Shown: in pieces, positions 30,071 through 38,943 of the stretch
Position numbering within the stretch: position 1 is the stretch's first letter
Layout: each line of letters opens with the position of its first letter
Assembly: GCF_007752345.1 (NCBI RefSeq)
Contig: NZ_CP036299.1
Coordinates: forward strand, 248,001 to 312,000
DNA: 64,000 bases
DNA from: Planctopirus ephydatiae
GTDB taxonomy: Bacteria; Planctomycetota; Planctomycetia; Planctomycetales; Planctomycetaceae
Reading direction: 5' to 3'
Program-made: the position numbers and the translations under genes
The notes under the pieces: generated by a model
Database searches by the model: none
The model's input: only the letters and a program-made list of their open reading frames with translations
What the model was told of the DNA's origin: nothing

Positions 30071-31242
30071 GCGGAGGGCTTTGTATCCGGGGAATGTCCC
30101 GCAGTCCTGGCGGGAAAGGTGATGGTATGAGGCAATGCGGAATCTCTGGGTAAATGCTCCCGCCCCGCCCCTGAAGGATCGACAGGAGCTGCCGTTTCCA
30201 AAGGCGTCAGGCCAATCATGTCGGTGATATCAACCAGTCCGACAGGATGTCCTGATTCATCGACAACAGGGAATTCACTCAGGCGGCGTTCGGCAAACAG
30301 CTGCAGCACTTCTTCCAGCAGCATGGTGGGTGAAATTGTCGTAGGGCGGCTTGTCATCACGTTACGAATGGGGGCATCGAGTTGCTCATCAAGCTTCTGT
30401 TCGAGCAGTCGGGCAAGATCGCTATCGGTGAAAATGCCTGTCAGCAGGCCCTCTTCATCGACGAGCATGACGGCCCCAGTCCGTCGCCCGGGTCTGGATT
30501 GCCCGATAAAGACATTCCGCACCGAGGTTGTTTCGAGAGCAATACGGACATCCTGTGCTTTTCGCATGACTTCACTGACGACCGTCAAGCGGCGGCCCAA
30601 GGTCCCGGCAGGGTGCAATCGGGCAAAATCGCGAGCCGAAAAAGATCGACGTTTACAAGTGACAAACGCGAGTGCATCGCCAATCGCCAGCATGGCGGTT
30701 GTCGAGGTCGAAGGGGCCAGTCCCTGGACACCACACTCATGCAGGCGACCCATGGTGACGACCACTTGCGAGGCCCGGCCCAGAGTACTGACGGGCGAGG
30801 CGGTGACACTGACCACGGGAATGCCCCGTTCTTCAAAAATCGGCAGCAAGGCGAGCAGTTCTGCGGTCTCACCACTGTTGGAAAAGGCCAGGATCACATC
30901 GTCTGGCCCCACACAGCCCAGGTCGCCATGCAAGGCTTCTGTGGGATGGAGAAAATAAGCGCGCGAGCCCGTCGAGCACAACGTGGCGGTGATCTTCTGG
31001 CCAATGAGGCCCGCTTTACCAATCCCGGTGACAATCACGGCCCCGCGAGTATTCGAAAGGTATTCGACAGCCGCACAGAACGAAGCATCGAGCCGACGGG
31101 AAAGATCGAGCAGCGCCTGCCCTTCCGTGCGGAGAATCTCCCGGCCTTCGCGCAGCTCATCGAGTGGAGTGATCATGGCAGTATCATCGGCATGGCGCGC
31201 GGGCTCGAAGGCCGACGCGGCGGCAGCAGGTCGCGCACTCAT
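30067..31242 (-). CDS. kdsD: Arabinose-5-phosphate isomerase KdsD/KpsF (SIS + CBS)
   Basis: 391 residues from ATG at 31242, with GGAGG seven bases upstream. The enzyme converts ribulose-5-phosphate to arabinose-5-phosphate, the first step to KDO of lipopolysaccharide. The SIS domain has VIVTGIGKAGLIGQKITATL, FLHPTEALHGDLGCV, SNSGETAELLALLP and RDFARLHPAGTLGRRL, all typical. Two CBS domains follow (VMLVDEEGLLTGIFTDSDLA and FPVVDESGHPVGLVDITDM). The C-terminus has an extra 45-residue Pro-rich tail beyond the usual end. It overlaps the start of the OstA-like gene, indicating translational coupling of KDO supply with LPS transport. Confidence 0.93.
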   Translation of the reverse strand: MSARPAAAASAFEPARHADDTAMITPLDELREGREILRTEGQALLDLSRRLDASFCAAVEYLSNTRGAVIVTGIGKAGLIGQKITATLCSTGSRAYFLHPTEALHGDLGCVGPDDVILAFSNSGETAELLALLPIFEERGIPVVSVTASPVSTLGRASQVVVTMGRLHECGVQGLAPSTSTTAMLAIGDALAFVTCKRRSFSARDFARLHPAGTLGRRLTVVSEVMRKAQDVRIALETTSVRNVFIGQSRPGRRTGAVMLVDEEGLLTGIFTDSDLARLLEQKLDEQLDAPIRNVMTSRPTTISPTMLLEEVLQLFAERRLSEFPVVDESGHPVGLVDITDMIGLTPLETAAPVDPSGAGREHLPRDSALPHTITFPARTAGHSPDTKPSA

Positions 31243-31520
31243 GACTGATCCTCCATGAACAGACCAGAACTTTCTTCCCGACATGCGTTCAATCCCTGAG
31301 CAGCGGGATGGGAAAGATAGACGGCAATCGATTTTCGGTCAATCCGCATCGGGCAGAACTGCAGCGGCCTATAAATGCACATAAGTTAAACATAGAAAAG
31401 ATGTTGTGTTGACTTAAGCAAATTGTCTAAATCGCATCAGTTTCACAGGGTTGCTGAACGACGTGATCAAATTTTCAGATCACTCGCCCTTCATCTTTTC
31501 AGCTTCTGGTGCGCGAGAAG

Positions 31521-32777
31521 TTAGCGCTGCAGGCTCTGGCCAAGGACGGAAAGTGCTCGAATATGGCGTGCCGCTTCGCGATGGCCCAGCCTGGGTGTCA
31601 TCGCAGCGATCTCTGCCTGATGGATCGCTTCCAGTGCCTGATCGACCTGTTGAGCATCATTCTGCAAACGGCTCGACAGGCGGCGTTTGCGACCGGAAGC
31701 TTCCTGCAGTCGATATTCCGTGAGCCAGTATCTTAAATATTGAAATAACACGAACTGACAATCCGCCGATCGCCAGAGAATTCGCCCCAGTGCACTCGTG
31801 TGTTCGACGATTTCCCGCTGAGACGTTTCTTCGAGAACAACCGTAGGCCCGAACCGGCAACTGTTCCACCAGCCATAGAGCATGAACAGCAGCAGAATCT
31901 GTACGGAAATCGAACGCAGTGGTGGCTGAAACAAGACACCCATCATCTGGGGTGTCGCCCGGGTATTGAGAGATTCATCAAAAGCGATGACCACATCGTC
32001 GAGGCTTTGCCCCGGCCCGGCCGCTTCGCGAATCAGTTCATAAGCCAAAGCGCTGTTATCGCCATAGGTCAGAAGCTGGTTGGAAAAGATCCACGGGCTG
32101 GCAACAAAAAGAGCCGACCCTCGCCCCGCGTTCACCATGACAGCCTGAGGCGAGCCATCCTGAGAAACAAGCACTTTTCCGCCGGGAGTCGATGTCACTT
32201 CCCCTTCCGGCCACCACAGAAACCGGCCTCCTAAGGGGAGGTTCAGCTGGGGTGGAATGCGGTCATCAGCCGGGCCTTGTTCGGGCGTGATTTCACCTTC
32301 GAATGGGCCTAACGAGTCGACTTCACCCGGAGGAGGCGCATAGACCAGGCGACCTCCCATGTTGACCCACGAATAGAGGCTGTTCCACTCGGCTTCATTC
32401 GGAATTCGCGGCGGGTTCAAAATCAACAATTGTGTGCCATCGGGGTCAACCAGTTCCATCAGTCGATCCAGCGGTGCATCGTTGCGATAGACAAAAGCAT
32501 CCTGTTCGAGAATCTCGTACAAAGCTTTGAAACCATCGGCAGAAGTACTGTAACTCGTCGCAGTGCGAGGAGCAGGGATCGGGGGAAAGTAAAAGTGCAT
32601 TCCCAGCACAACGGCTGCCAACGAACCCCAGATCAGACTGGGAATCAACCATGGCTGCTGCTTCCACGCGGGATTTCGAGTCCCCTTTGTCAAAGGGGGA
32701 GCAGTTGCCGACCGGTTCTGAGGATTCATTGTCCCCGGGGGAGCACCTGCCGATCGATTTGCAGAAAATCGACTCAT
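31521..32777 (-). CDS. DUF4350 membrane protein
   Basis: 418 residues. A Pro/Asn-rich N-terminus leads into one membrane segment (LIPSLIWGSLAAVVLGMHFY, about residues 44-63), then the DUF4350 domain (YSTSADGFKALYEILEQ, LLILNPPRIPNEAEWNSLYS, WVNMGGRLVYAPPPGEVDS) that resembles an extracytoplasmic class I glutamine-amidotransferase-like fold. A second membrane segment (LRSISVQILLLFMLYGWW) precedes a cytoplasmic tail. It is the last gene of a four-gene chain and its ATG overlaps the stop of the DUF4129 gene. In other genomes the next genes are MoxR and DUF58; here the chain ends. Confidence 0.85.
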   Translation of the reverse strand: MSRFSANRSAGAPPGTMNPQNRSATAPPLTKGTRNPAWKQQPWLIPSLIWGSLAAVVLGMHFYFPPIPAPRTATSYSTSADGFKALYEILEQDAFVYRNDAPLDRLMELVDPDGTQLLILNPPRIPNEAEWNSLYSWVNMGGRLVYAPPPGEVDSLGPFEGEITPEQGPADDRIPPQLNLPLGGRFLWWPEGEVTSTPGGKVLVSQDGSPQAVMVNAGRGSALFVASPWIFSNQLLTYGDNSALAYELIREAAGPGQSLDDVVIAFDESLNTRATPQMMGVLFQPPLRSISVQILLLFMLYGWWNSCRFGPTVVLEETSQREIVEHTSALGRILWRSADCQFVLFQYLRYWLTEYRLQEASGRKRRLSSRLQNDAQQVDQALEAIHQAEIAAMTPRLGHREAARHIRALSVLGQSLQR

Positions 32778-34690
32778 GAGAGATCTCCTGTGCGGAGAGC
32801 TGCCGGGAGTGATTCATTGCGAATCAGCGGTTCAAAAGTGCTGGCGTAAGCGGTGCGGGCGGCCAGCCAAGCCTCGGCGGTGTGAGGTTGCCTGCCAAAT
32901 TCGAGTGGTTCAAAAACTCGCACAATGGCTGAGAATCCGTGCGAAAGATCGGTTTCAAATCCCATCGCCCGCTGATAGTCGCGGAGAGTCAAACCCCGCC
33001 GATAACGCACCAGGCCCGATCGTTCGGCGAAACTCATCCCGCTGAGAAGTAATTGGGCAATCGCATCGCGATAACGACCCAGCCCTGCCAGTTCGTCAGC
33101 CCGGGCCAGGTAGATATCAGCCGGGATGAGGCCAGGCTCAGAAAGAATTTCACCTTCTTCAAGGGCTGTCGTATTCGCGTCGGTGAACTCCAGTTCTCGG
33201 GAACGTAGGGAGGCCATAATCGACATGACAATTGCGACAATGATGGCCACGATGACGACAGCCACAATCAGATAGGCCAGAAAAGTTCCGACGGCCCCCA
33301 ACCCGAGCAGAGAGCTCAGATCCAGTGAGGGTGCATTCATCCCGGAGGAAGGTGTGGCTGGTTCCGCTGGAGCAGAACCTTGGGATGAGGAAGGTTGGCT
33401 CTGTGAACTTGATGGCCCACTCCCCTTGGAACTGGAACGTGATTTCGATCGCTGGACCTTTTTTTCTGTACCATCGCCAGAACCCTTCTTTGAAGATCGC
33501 ATGGAACCTGGCAAGGTGCGGGAACTGCTGGCATCGCTACTGGACGAACGCGATCGAGGTGGCAATAACGATTCCCGCGCCTGTTCAACGCCTTCAACAT
33601 CGTCGGCATTGAAGTGTTCGAAGTAACGGTACTCCGGTTGTTCGAGTGTTTTCCGCGCCTGAGGAACAACGGGGTGACTGGGAACTTGAGCTGTATCGGC
33701 AGCGCGGGCCGATAGCGGTGCATTTCCCAGTATCAGCGAAAGCAATCCCAACGTCGCCAGAGCCAACAGGCCCACGCGTAAAGGCCTGGGCGTCGATTTC
33801 CTGCGAATGTCGTGAGCCGCCTGATTCATTGCCAGTTCGAGATCCCAGCAGTCTTCACGGACACGTAGATTGATATATTCACCCACCCAGGCGAGACGTC
33901 CCAGCGAAAAAGCCGCCAGTACACACAACGTGGCTGCAAAGAGCAGTCGCGGATCGGTCGTGAGAAACAACGTCGAGATTTCCCAATACTCTTCGGGGAC
34001 AGCATCGACCGCTGCTAAGCCCTGATTCATTTTCAGCAGCGGCCCCAGGCAGAACGAGGCACCAAACCAGACTTCCGCCAGGACATCTGCAGAGATCAGG
34101 AGCACGATCGACAGACAGAAGATCCAGATTCCCAGACCGAAGGCATTGACCACGAGATCGGAATGGTGGGAGCTGATCAGCTTCTTCAAATGGTGTTCGT
34201 GTCCACTTTTCCGGCGCGATCGCAACGCATGATTTTCGGGCTGAAAAGTGAAATGGACAGCAGCCACCAGGCTGCCAATACCACACATCAAAAGACCCGC
34301 CAGTGCCACCATCCGGCGGAGAATCGACATGACGATGACCTTGAAACGGACTTGCCCTAAGGCTTCTCGATAGGTGGTGGCATTTCCCATCAGTAAAGCC
34401 GTCATGGTGGTGGCAATGACGACACCCAATGGGCCCGAAACCAGTACCCACAGAACCGGGGCGCACCACGCCAGGCGATAATCAATCATCGAGAACCCGG
34501 CAATTGCACAGGCCGTGGGCAAGGCGATTGCCAGGTAGGTCAGAAGCAAACCTTTCCACTGCCAGCGGAGAGCATGGAAGGCCAGATCGATCGAGTTCAG
34601 CAGTGAGAGGCCTCGCAGATCGACCTGAGGGACAGCGGCTGTCTCTCGTCGATCCGAGGTGGTTGCATCAAGGGTTGGATTCTGGTTCAT
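32774..34690 (-). CDS. Multi-pass membrane protein with C-terminal DUF4129
   Basis: 638 residues from ATG at 34690, which overlaps the stop of the SpoIIM gene as ATGA. Residues about 30-340 hold six or more hydrophobic segments (for example LLLTYLAIALPTACAIAGF). A low-complexity Ser/Lys/Arg/Gly region follows (RSKSRSSSKGSGPSSSQSQ), then one more membrane helix (LIVAVVIVAIIVAIVMSIM) and the DUF4129 domain (ELAGLGRYRDAIAQLLLSGM, RRGLTLRDYQRA). DUF4129 proteins cluster with transglutaminase, MoxR and DUF58 genes. I infer a membrane complex with its three neighbours; no enzymatic motif is seen. Confidence 0.85.
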   Translation of the reverse strand: MNQNPTLDATTSDRRETAAVPQVDLRGLSLLNSIDLAFHALRWQWKGLLLTYLAIALPTACAIAGFSMIDYRLAWCAPVLWVLVSGPLGVVIATTMTALLMGNATTYREALGQVRFKVIVMSILRRMVALAGLLMCGIGSLVAAVHFTFQPENHALRSRRKSGHEHHLKKLISSHHSDLVVNAFGLGIWIFCLSIVLLISADVLAEVWFGASFCLGPLLKMNQGLAAVDAVPEEYWEISTLFLTTDPRLLFAATLCVLAAFSLGRLAWVGEYINLRVREDCWDLELAMNQAAHDIRRKSTPRPLRVGLLALATLGLLSLILGNAPLSARAADTAQVPSHPVVPQARKTLEQPEYRYFEHFNADDVEGVEQARESLLPPRSRSSSSDASSSRTLPGSMRSSKKGSGDGTEKKVQRSKSRSSSKGSGPSSSQSQPSSSQGSAPAEPATPSSGMNAPSLDLSSLLGLGAVGTFLAYLIVAVVIVAIIVAIVMSIMASLRSRELEFTDANTTALEEGEILSEPGLIPADIYLARADELAGLGRYRDAIAQLLLSGMSFAERSGLVRYRRGLTLRDYQRAMGFETDLSHGFSAIVRVFEPLEFGRQPHTAEAWLAARTAYASTFEPLIRNESLPAALRTGDLS

Positions 34691-35685
34691 GCGCGCTGCC
34701 TGCCTGACCAGCCCAAATACATGGCGACGCTGAACCACAGAAACCCACCCACCAGAAATTTGTACTCCGATGGAATCGGGGCCGGTGACCAGAAGGCTTC
34801 AATGAGTGCCGCCACCACCAGCATGAAGGCTGCTCCAACGGCCAGTTGCCCGGCATCTCTCCCTCGCAGACGCAATGCCGACCAGCGTGACAACTGGCCC
34901 GGATGAAGTGCTGCATCTCCCACGAGCAGCCCGGCCCCACCAGCAATCGCAATGGCTGTTAATTCGAATGAGCCGTGCGAAACGACAAAGCCCAGAAATC
35001 GATCGGCATGACCGAGAGACAGGACATAACCAGCCGTGGCTCCAATCGAAATGCCATTAAAGAGCAGCGTATAGATCGTCCCAATACCCAGGAGAATCCC
35101 GCGGGCAAAACATTGCAGGGCAATCCCGACGTTATGCTGGACATAGAAACCCGCCATCGAAGCGCGCTCGTTGCCATAATCGTTCCACGAATCAAACGAG
35201 AAGGCCGATTCGTCGATAGAGGCTGAATCTTCGCTGGAGTACATCATGTCGTACTGATCGAGAGCTTCCTGCGACATGAAACGCGCTGCCAGTGCGGGCT
35301 CATTCTGAATCAGAATCCAACTGATGATCAGCGGCCCAAAGAACAAAAGTGCGGCCAGCAGTTGATAGCCCCACCAGGTGCGGAAGATGCGGGGAAATTC
35401 CATGAACAGAAACTGACCTATGGTATGCCACGTTCCCGCGCGAGGGGCGTGGAAATAATCATGCCCCCTAGCCAGCAGCCGGTTCAGATATTCTTCGAGA
35501 TCGAGGCCCCAGTCGCGTGTCCGCACCTGTTCGAGATCGTGGGCGACTTCGCGCAGTTGGCGCGAAAAGGCCAGGACTTCCTCAGAGGAGAGCCGCCGCT
35601 GGTTGACGCTTTCGACACGTCTGAGCGATTTTTCGAAGTTTTGCCAGGCGGGCTTTCGCTGGGCCAGAAAAGTGGCTCGCTTCAC
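34687..35685 (-). CDS. SpoIIM-family (DUF95) membrane protein
   Basis: 332 residues. The soluble N-terminal part (KPAWQNFEKSLRRVE, then LSSEEVLAFSRQLREVAHDL) is typical of non-spore SpoIIM proteins. Five or so membrane segments follow: FPRIFRTWWGYQLLAALLFF, GILLGIGTIYTLLFNGISIG, FVVSHGSFELTAIAIAGGAG, plus two at the C-terminus. The HGSFELTAI motif with its polar residues inside the membrane is the family signature. In SpoIIM of endospore formers the protein is part of the DMP peptidoglycan-remodelling complex; in planctomycetes the role is unknown. Its ATG overlaps the stop of the RDD gene. Confidence 0.9.
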   Translation of the reverse strand: MKRATFLAQRKPAWQNFEKSLRRVESVNQRRLSSEEVLAFSRQLREVAHDLEQVRTRDWGLDLEEYLNRLLARGHDYFHAPRAGTWHTIGQFLFMEFPRIFRTWWGYQLLAALLFFGPLIISWILIQNEPALAARFMSQEALDQYDMMYSSEDSASIDESAFSFDSWNDYGNERASMAGFYVQHNVGIALQCFARGILLGIGTIYTLLFNGISIGATAGYVLSLGHADRFLGFVVSHGSFELTAIAIAGGAGLLVGDAALHPGQLSRWSALRLRGRDAGQLAVGAAFMLVVAALIEAFWSPAPIPSEYKFLVGGFLWFSVAMYLGWSGRQRA

Positions 35686-36521
35686 ATGAGCCTCGCTTTC
35701 GCCGGCGTGATGACGGCCGCTTTCTCATCTCGTGCAGTTTGGAAAGTGGCACAGACCCGGGCCAGAAAGGCCATCGGGAACTTGCGTACCTGTTCGCGGT
35801 CACCTGTGAATTCCATCCGCTCTGCCAGAGTATCCGCCAGTTCGGAAGCCAACTGATGCCCCCGCTGATAAGTCAGTTTGGAACGTCGCCCGAGAAACTC
35901 GGCAATCGTCGACAATTGCGCCTGAGTGGGGATAAAGCCGTTCGATTCGTACCGGGTGATCGGGGCAATATGGTCGAGGATCATCGGTTGTTTCGGCAGG
36001 ACAATCGGGTGAACCTGCACGACCATTGTTCCCGCAGCGAGATCGCCCAGCCTTTGAAACTTCTGGGTCATCGACATCGCCAGAAGCCCGGGGCCATAGA
36101 AAGGGAGAATCCCGAGCCAGGCCACATCCTCAAAGACCATGGCAATAGGCAGCATGTCGGCCACACGCAAAAGATTCCGCAGGACAGCCCCCCAGAAGGT
36201 GAGTGGTGCGCCCGAGGTATGAATCACCCGGATCCCTACCAGCCATTTACCCATCGAATAGCCATTCCAGAAGCCTTCCTGAACGATGTAGTACAGCCAC
36301 TCGATAAAGAAGAGTGCCAGCAGGATGCCACCAATCGTGAATCCCGGCAGGATGGCAGCAATCAGGCAGGCACCAATCAGGAGTGCCGTGATGAGCAACA
36401 CGCGGAAAAGGCAGTCGATAGCATAGGCCGCACTGCGCAGGGCAGGACCTGCCAGTTGGTAGGCGAGCCGGACATTTTCCGGCGTCTCGAGACGAACATT
36501 CAAACTGACTTCAGCAGCCAC
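35682..36521 (-). CDS. RDD-family membrane protein
   Basis: 279 residues from GTG at 36521, which has GGGAG seven bases upstream; the ATG at 36542 would overlap that site and add seven residues. The RDD domain (PALRSAAYAIDCLFRVLL; Arg and Asp of the motif are seen) comprises several membrane segments, with the conserved WNGYSMGKWLVGIRVIHTSG and LTFWGAVLRNLLRVADMLP. The last 100 residues are soluble and helical. RDD proteins may carry small solutes or ions, but no substrate can be given. It is the first gene of the RDD-SpoIIM-DUF4129-DUF4350 chain. Confidence 0.9.
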   Translation of the reverse strand: MAAEVSLNVRLETPENVRLAYQLAGPALRSAAYAIDCLFRVLLITALLIGACLIAAILPGFTIGGILLALFFIEWLYYIVQEGFWNGYSMGKWLVGIRVIHTSGAPLTFWGAVLRNLLRVADMLPIAMVFEDVAWLGILPFYGPGLLAMSMTQKFQRLGDLAAGTMVVQVHPIVLPKQPMILDHIAPITRYESNGFIPTQAQLSTIAEFLGRRSKLTYQRGHQLASELADTLAERMEFTGDREQVRKFPMAFLARVCATFQTARDEKAAVITPAKARLM

Positions 36522-36656
36522 ACAGATTCTCCCGGGAAACATGACCGCGGATGAATCGTATCAGGGAGATCTGGTCAGAAGATAGCGGCGGGCTGAGCTT
36601 CACAGCACATTTGTGAGCGAACGATGGAAAGTTCAATTTCGAACACATCAAAACGC

Positions 36657-36700
36657 CGAAGCGTCGTCCCCCGCCTGCGAACTCGGGGGACGACGCTTCT
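36657..36700 (-). terminator. Strong 16-bp hairpin followed by TTTT
   Basis: GAAGCGTCGTCCCCCG (36658-36673) and its exact complement (36684-36699) form a 16-bp stem with a 10-base loop. It lies 35 bases after the stop of the minus-strand Pro-rich gene and is followed on that strand by GGCGTTTTG. Best read as its terminator, insulating the RDD operon; a dispersed hairpin repeat is the alternative. Confidence 0.55.
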
Positions 36701-36734
36701 CTCACAGGAACAGGCACTTGATTCGACAAGAAAA

Positions 36735-37544
36735 TCAACGGGGTGTTGACGCAGGTTTTTCGTTGGAGATTCGAGCGGGAATTGTTTCCCAATCGTCTCG
36801 TACGGCAGTTCGTGGTGCGGGGACAGTGATTGTTGGAAGTTCAGTGATCTGAGAATCAGCCTTTGACGGCTGAACTGTGATCGGGCCGGTTTTTTCAGGA
36901 AGGATGTTCATGACCGGGAGATCGAGAACAGCCGAGGAGCGCACAGGTGTGGTAGGAATGGGGCCCGACTTGGGATTGCGGACAATCCGTGGTTCGGGCG
37001 GCAGCACGGGCTGCCACTCGGGTGGTGGATTGAATGAAGACGTTGAGGGTGAGGATGTTCCCACAGGCCGCGTGGTGATTTTCGCTGCAGGTGAGGGAGG
37101 AATCAGTGTGAGATCAACAGGTAACGGAGCAATCGCAGCAGGACCACCAGGCTGTGCCTGAGGAAGCGGTAACTGCGGATTCAGATCGGTCGATTGAGAA
37201 CGAACATCTGGCAGCCTCGGCTGGTGGTACTCCGGGGGGAGAACTGCTGGCGAGGATTGAAATTGAGGCGTGAATCTTCCTGCCGATGGCCACTCACTCA
37301 CGGACTGGCAATCGCAGCCGGGTGCTTGAGCCTCGGTTGTGGGAAACATGGAAGACGAATGAGAGTAGGCAGGAGTTTGTGAGTGATTGTGAGGCGCGGC
37401 GAGCGAACAGGAGGGGCAGGCCATTTGAGAACGTGTCCACCAGTTCCGCGTGAGCTGAGCCTGGGCCGACTCGGGCAGGCCACACACCACACTGCAAGCT
37501 GCAAGAGCCAGCAGGCTGAATGCGCGATAACCCGAGCGGGACAT
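36735..37544 (-). CDS. Secreted Pro/Ser-rich protein of unknown function
   Basis: 269 residues from ATG at 37544 (GGA eight bases upstream). The signal peptide MSRSGYRAFSLLALAACSVV ends near SAQAQ. The mature part begins with a small cysteine cluster (ACPSCSLA, then APGCDCQS), followed by a long low-complexity region rich in Pro, Ser, Gln and Thr without recognisable fold. An ORF start at 37733 would add 63 residues with no signal peptide at the front and is rejected. Its products are probably disordered and periplasmic or surface exposed. Confidence 0.6.
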   Translation of the reverse strand: MSRSGYRAFSLLALAACSVVCGLPESAQAQLTRNWWTRSQMACPSCSLAAPHNHSQTPAYSHSSSMFPTTEAQAPGCDCQSVSEWPSAGRFTPQFQSSPAVLPPEYHQPRLPDVRSQSTDLNPQLPLPQAQPGGPAAIAPLPVDLTLIPPSPAAKITTRPVGTSSPSTSSFNPPPEWQPVLPPEPRIVRNPKSGPIPTTPVRSSAVLDLPVMNILPEKTGPITVQPSKADSQITELPTITVPAPRTAVRDDWETIPARISNEKPASTPR

Positions 37545-37789
37545 GATATGTTCCAAAATGGATTTTCTCAGGAAGACTTTCCCGCCAACGCGAGCAATTC
37601 TTCCACTGCAAGATGGAATCGACGGTTTCAGAAAGAAACTTGAGAAAAACTTGAATATTTTTCTGAGGGGCCTCAAATCCGCCCAAATCACTACCCGTGC
37701 ATGATTTACGCGTCGAGTTTGATCCAGTGTCAATCACATCCACGAAGGGGGGCACATCGTCTCGCGAATGAACGCGCATGGCGCGGCTT

Positions 37790-37819
37790 CTGGTTGTCGT
37801 GACTTTGCACGACAACCAG
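37790..37819. repeat. CTTTG-loop hairpin, 12-bp stem
   Basis: CTGGTTGTCGTG and CACGACAACCAG form a perfect 12-bp stem around ACTTTG. The top five bases of each arm and the loop match the hairpin at 16571-16596 while the lower stem is wholly different. Confidence 0.6.
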
Positions 37820-37912
37820 TTTGGAAGGAGATGGGCAGAAGTTGGCCGGGCCACCCTCGAGTGACGATGACATCAAGCCGTTCGTATGAGACAGACACAT
37901 TCACCAGGTGTC

Positions 37913-37938
37913 GATCAAACCTCTGGATCAAACCTCTG
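37913..37938. repeat. Tandem 13-base duplication
   Basis: GATCAAACCTCTG is present twice back to back in the leader between the Pro-rich gene and speD. It may be a slippage product or a pair of binding sites. Confidence 0.5.
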
Positions 37939-38268
37939 AGAGTCGCGCGATTGTGTCGATTGCAGGGGTGATCCCGAGGGTTTTACTGTCGGAAAAGTCT
38001 GTGCGACTTGACCTTTCGCTCAGTGACCCCCATAATTTTAACCCCCCGCACGTGGGCTGGGCTTTACGCCCGCCAAATCTCTGAGAATCTGCATGTTCCC
38101 GCGGAAGCCTCGCTCTGGCACTGGTCATCGAGATGGGAGCCATCATGACGGCTGGAGCCGCAAGTTTCTGACGGGTGGGTTGTCCGTGTCCGAGTCAGTT
38201 TGAGGTTTTATGTCCTAGCGACGCCACATGGTGGGCATCGGCCAACAGATGCCAAAAGGAGGGTATTG

Positions 38269-38697
38269 ATGGAACACTTGGGTCAGCACGTGATTATCGA
38301 ATTGTGGGGCTGCAACAGCGGGATCGACGACGCCGATCTGATGAAGCAAGCCATGTTGGACGCCGTCAAAGCTGCTCGAGCCACGCTCTTGTATATTGAC
38401 GTTCACAAGTTCGACCCCCAGGGAGTGACGGGAGTTGCTGTTCTGACGGAATCCCACCTTTCGGTTCATAGCTGGCCTGAGCATGGCTACCTGGCAGCCG
38501 ATGTCTTTACCTGCGGCCAGACCACGCGGCCTGTCGCTGCCGCCGAAGTTCTCTGTGAATACTTCCAACCCAGTCAGGTCGATGTTCAGGAAGTCATCCG
38601 GGGAGTGCGTCCGGAAACCGGGGCCAAGCCATCGCTCCGCCGTCGCAAACTCAACTATCAACCCGAGCACAATTCTCTGACAGCCACCATCAACTGA
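38269..38697 (+). CDS. speD: S-adenosylmethionine decarboxylase proenzyme
   Basis: 142 residues from ATG at 38269, which has AAGGAGG six bases upstream; a start at 38200 is rejected. The prokaryotic class 1B enzyme makes decarboxylated SAM, the aminopropyl donor for spermidine. The proenzyme cleaves itself between E61 and S62 in LTESHLSVHSWPE, turning the serine into the pyruvoyl cofactor; H67 and C82 match the family's processing and catalytic residues. Residues after 120 form a basic tail (PSLRRRKLNYQ). No speE or other polyamine gene is in the window. The gene has an unusually long 724-base upstream gap. Confidence 0.95.
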   Translation: MEHLGQHVIIELWGCNSGIDDADLMKQAMLDAVKAARATLLYIDVHKFDPQGVTGVAVLTESHLSVHSWPEHGYLAADVFTCGQTTRPVAAAEVLCEYFQPSQVDVQEVIRGVRPETGAKPSLRRRKLNYQPEHNSLTATIN

Positions 38698-38943
38698 TCC
38701 CTTTGACCTCTCGAAGGTATCAGGAACTCGAAATTCGAATCGACCCGGGATCATTAAGGTTCCGGGTCTTTTTGCTGGCTGGAACGTGGTTTCTTGAGTG
38801 GCTGGTTTTCCTCGAAAGACGGGTTTCGCTACGGTATGACAGTCAATTGCAGCGACTGTCCGCTGCTATTCATCGTCAGACCAGGTGCGTCTGCCGTCAG
38901 TCCAGTGATCGTGGCGATCACATTTCAGGGAGTTGGACCCAAG

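Larger units (their letters stand above)
37545..38268. other. Long gene-free stretch upstream of speD
   Basis: 724 bases between divergent genes. It contains the 12-bp CTTTG-loop hairpin (37790-37819), a tandem duplication of GATCAAACCTCTG (37913-37925 and 37926-37938), and GGGCTTTACGCCC-type dyads around 38060. Short ORFs here lack coding character. It must contain the speD promoter and leader and could hold a small RNA, but I see no known riboswitch. Confidence 0.45.

Noticed and set aside
37294-37854. Overlapping open frames around the start of the Pro-rich gene
   Set aside because: They conflict with the 37544 signal peptide and Shine-Dalgarno and lack domains.
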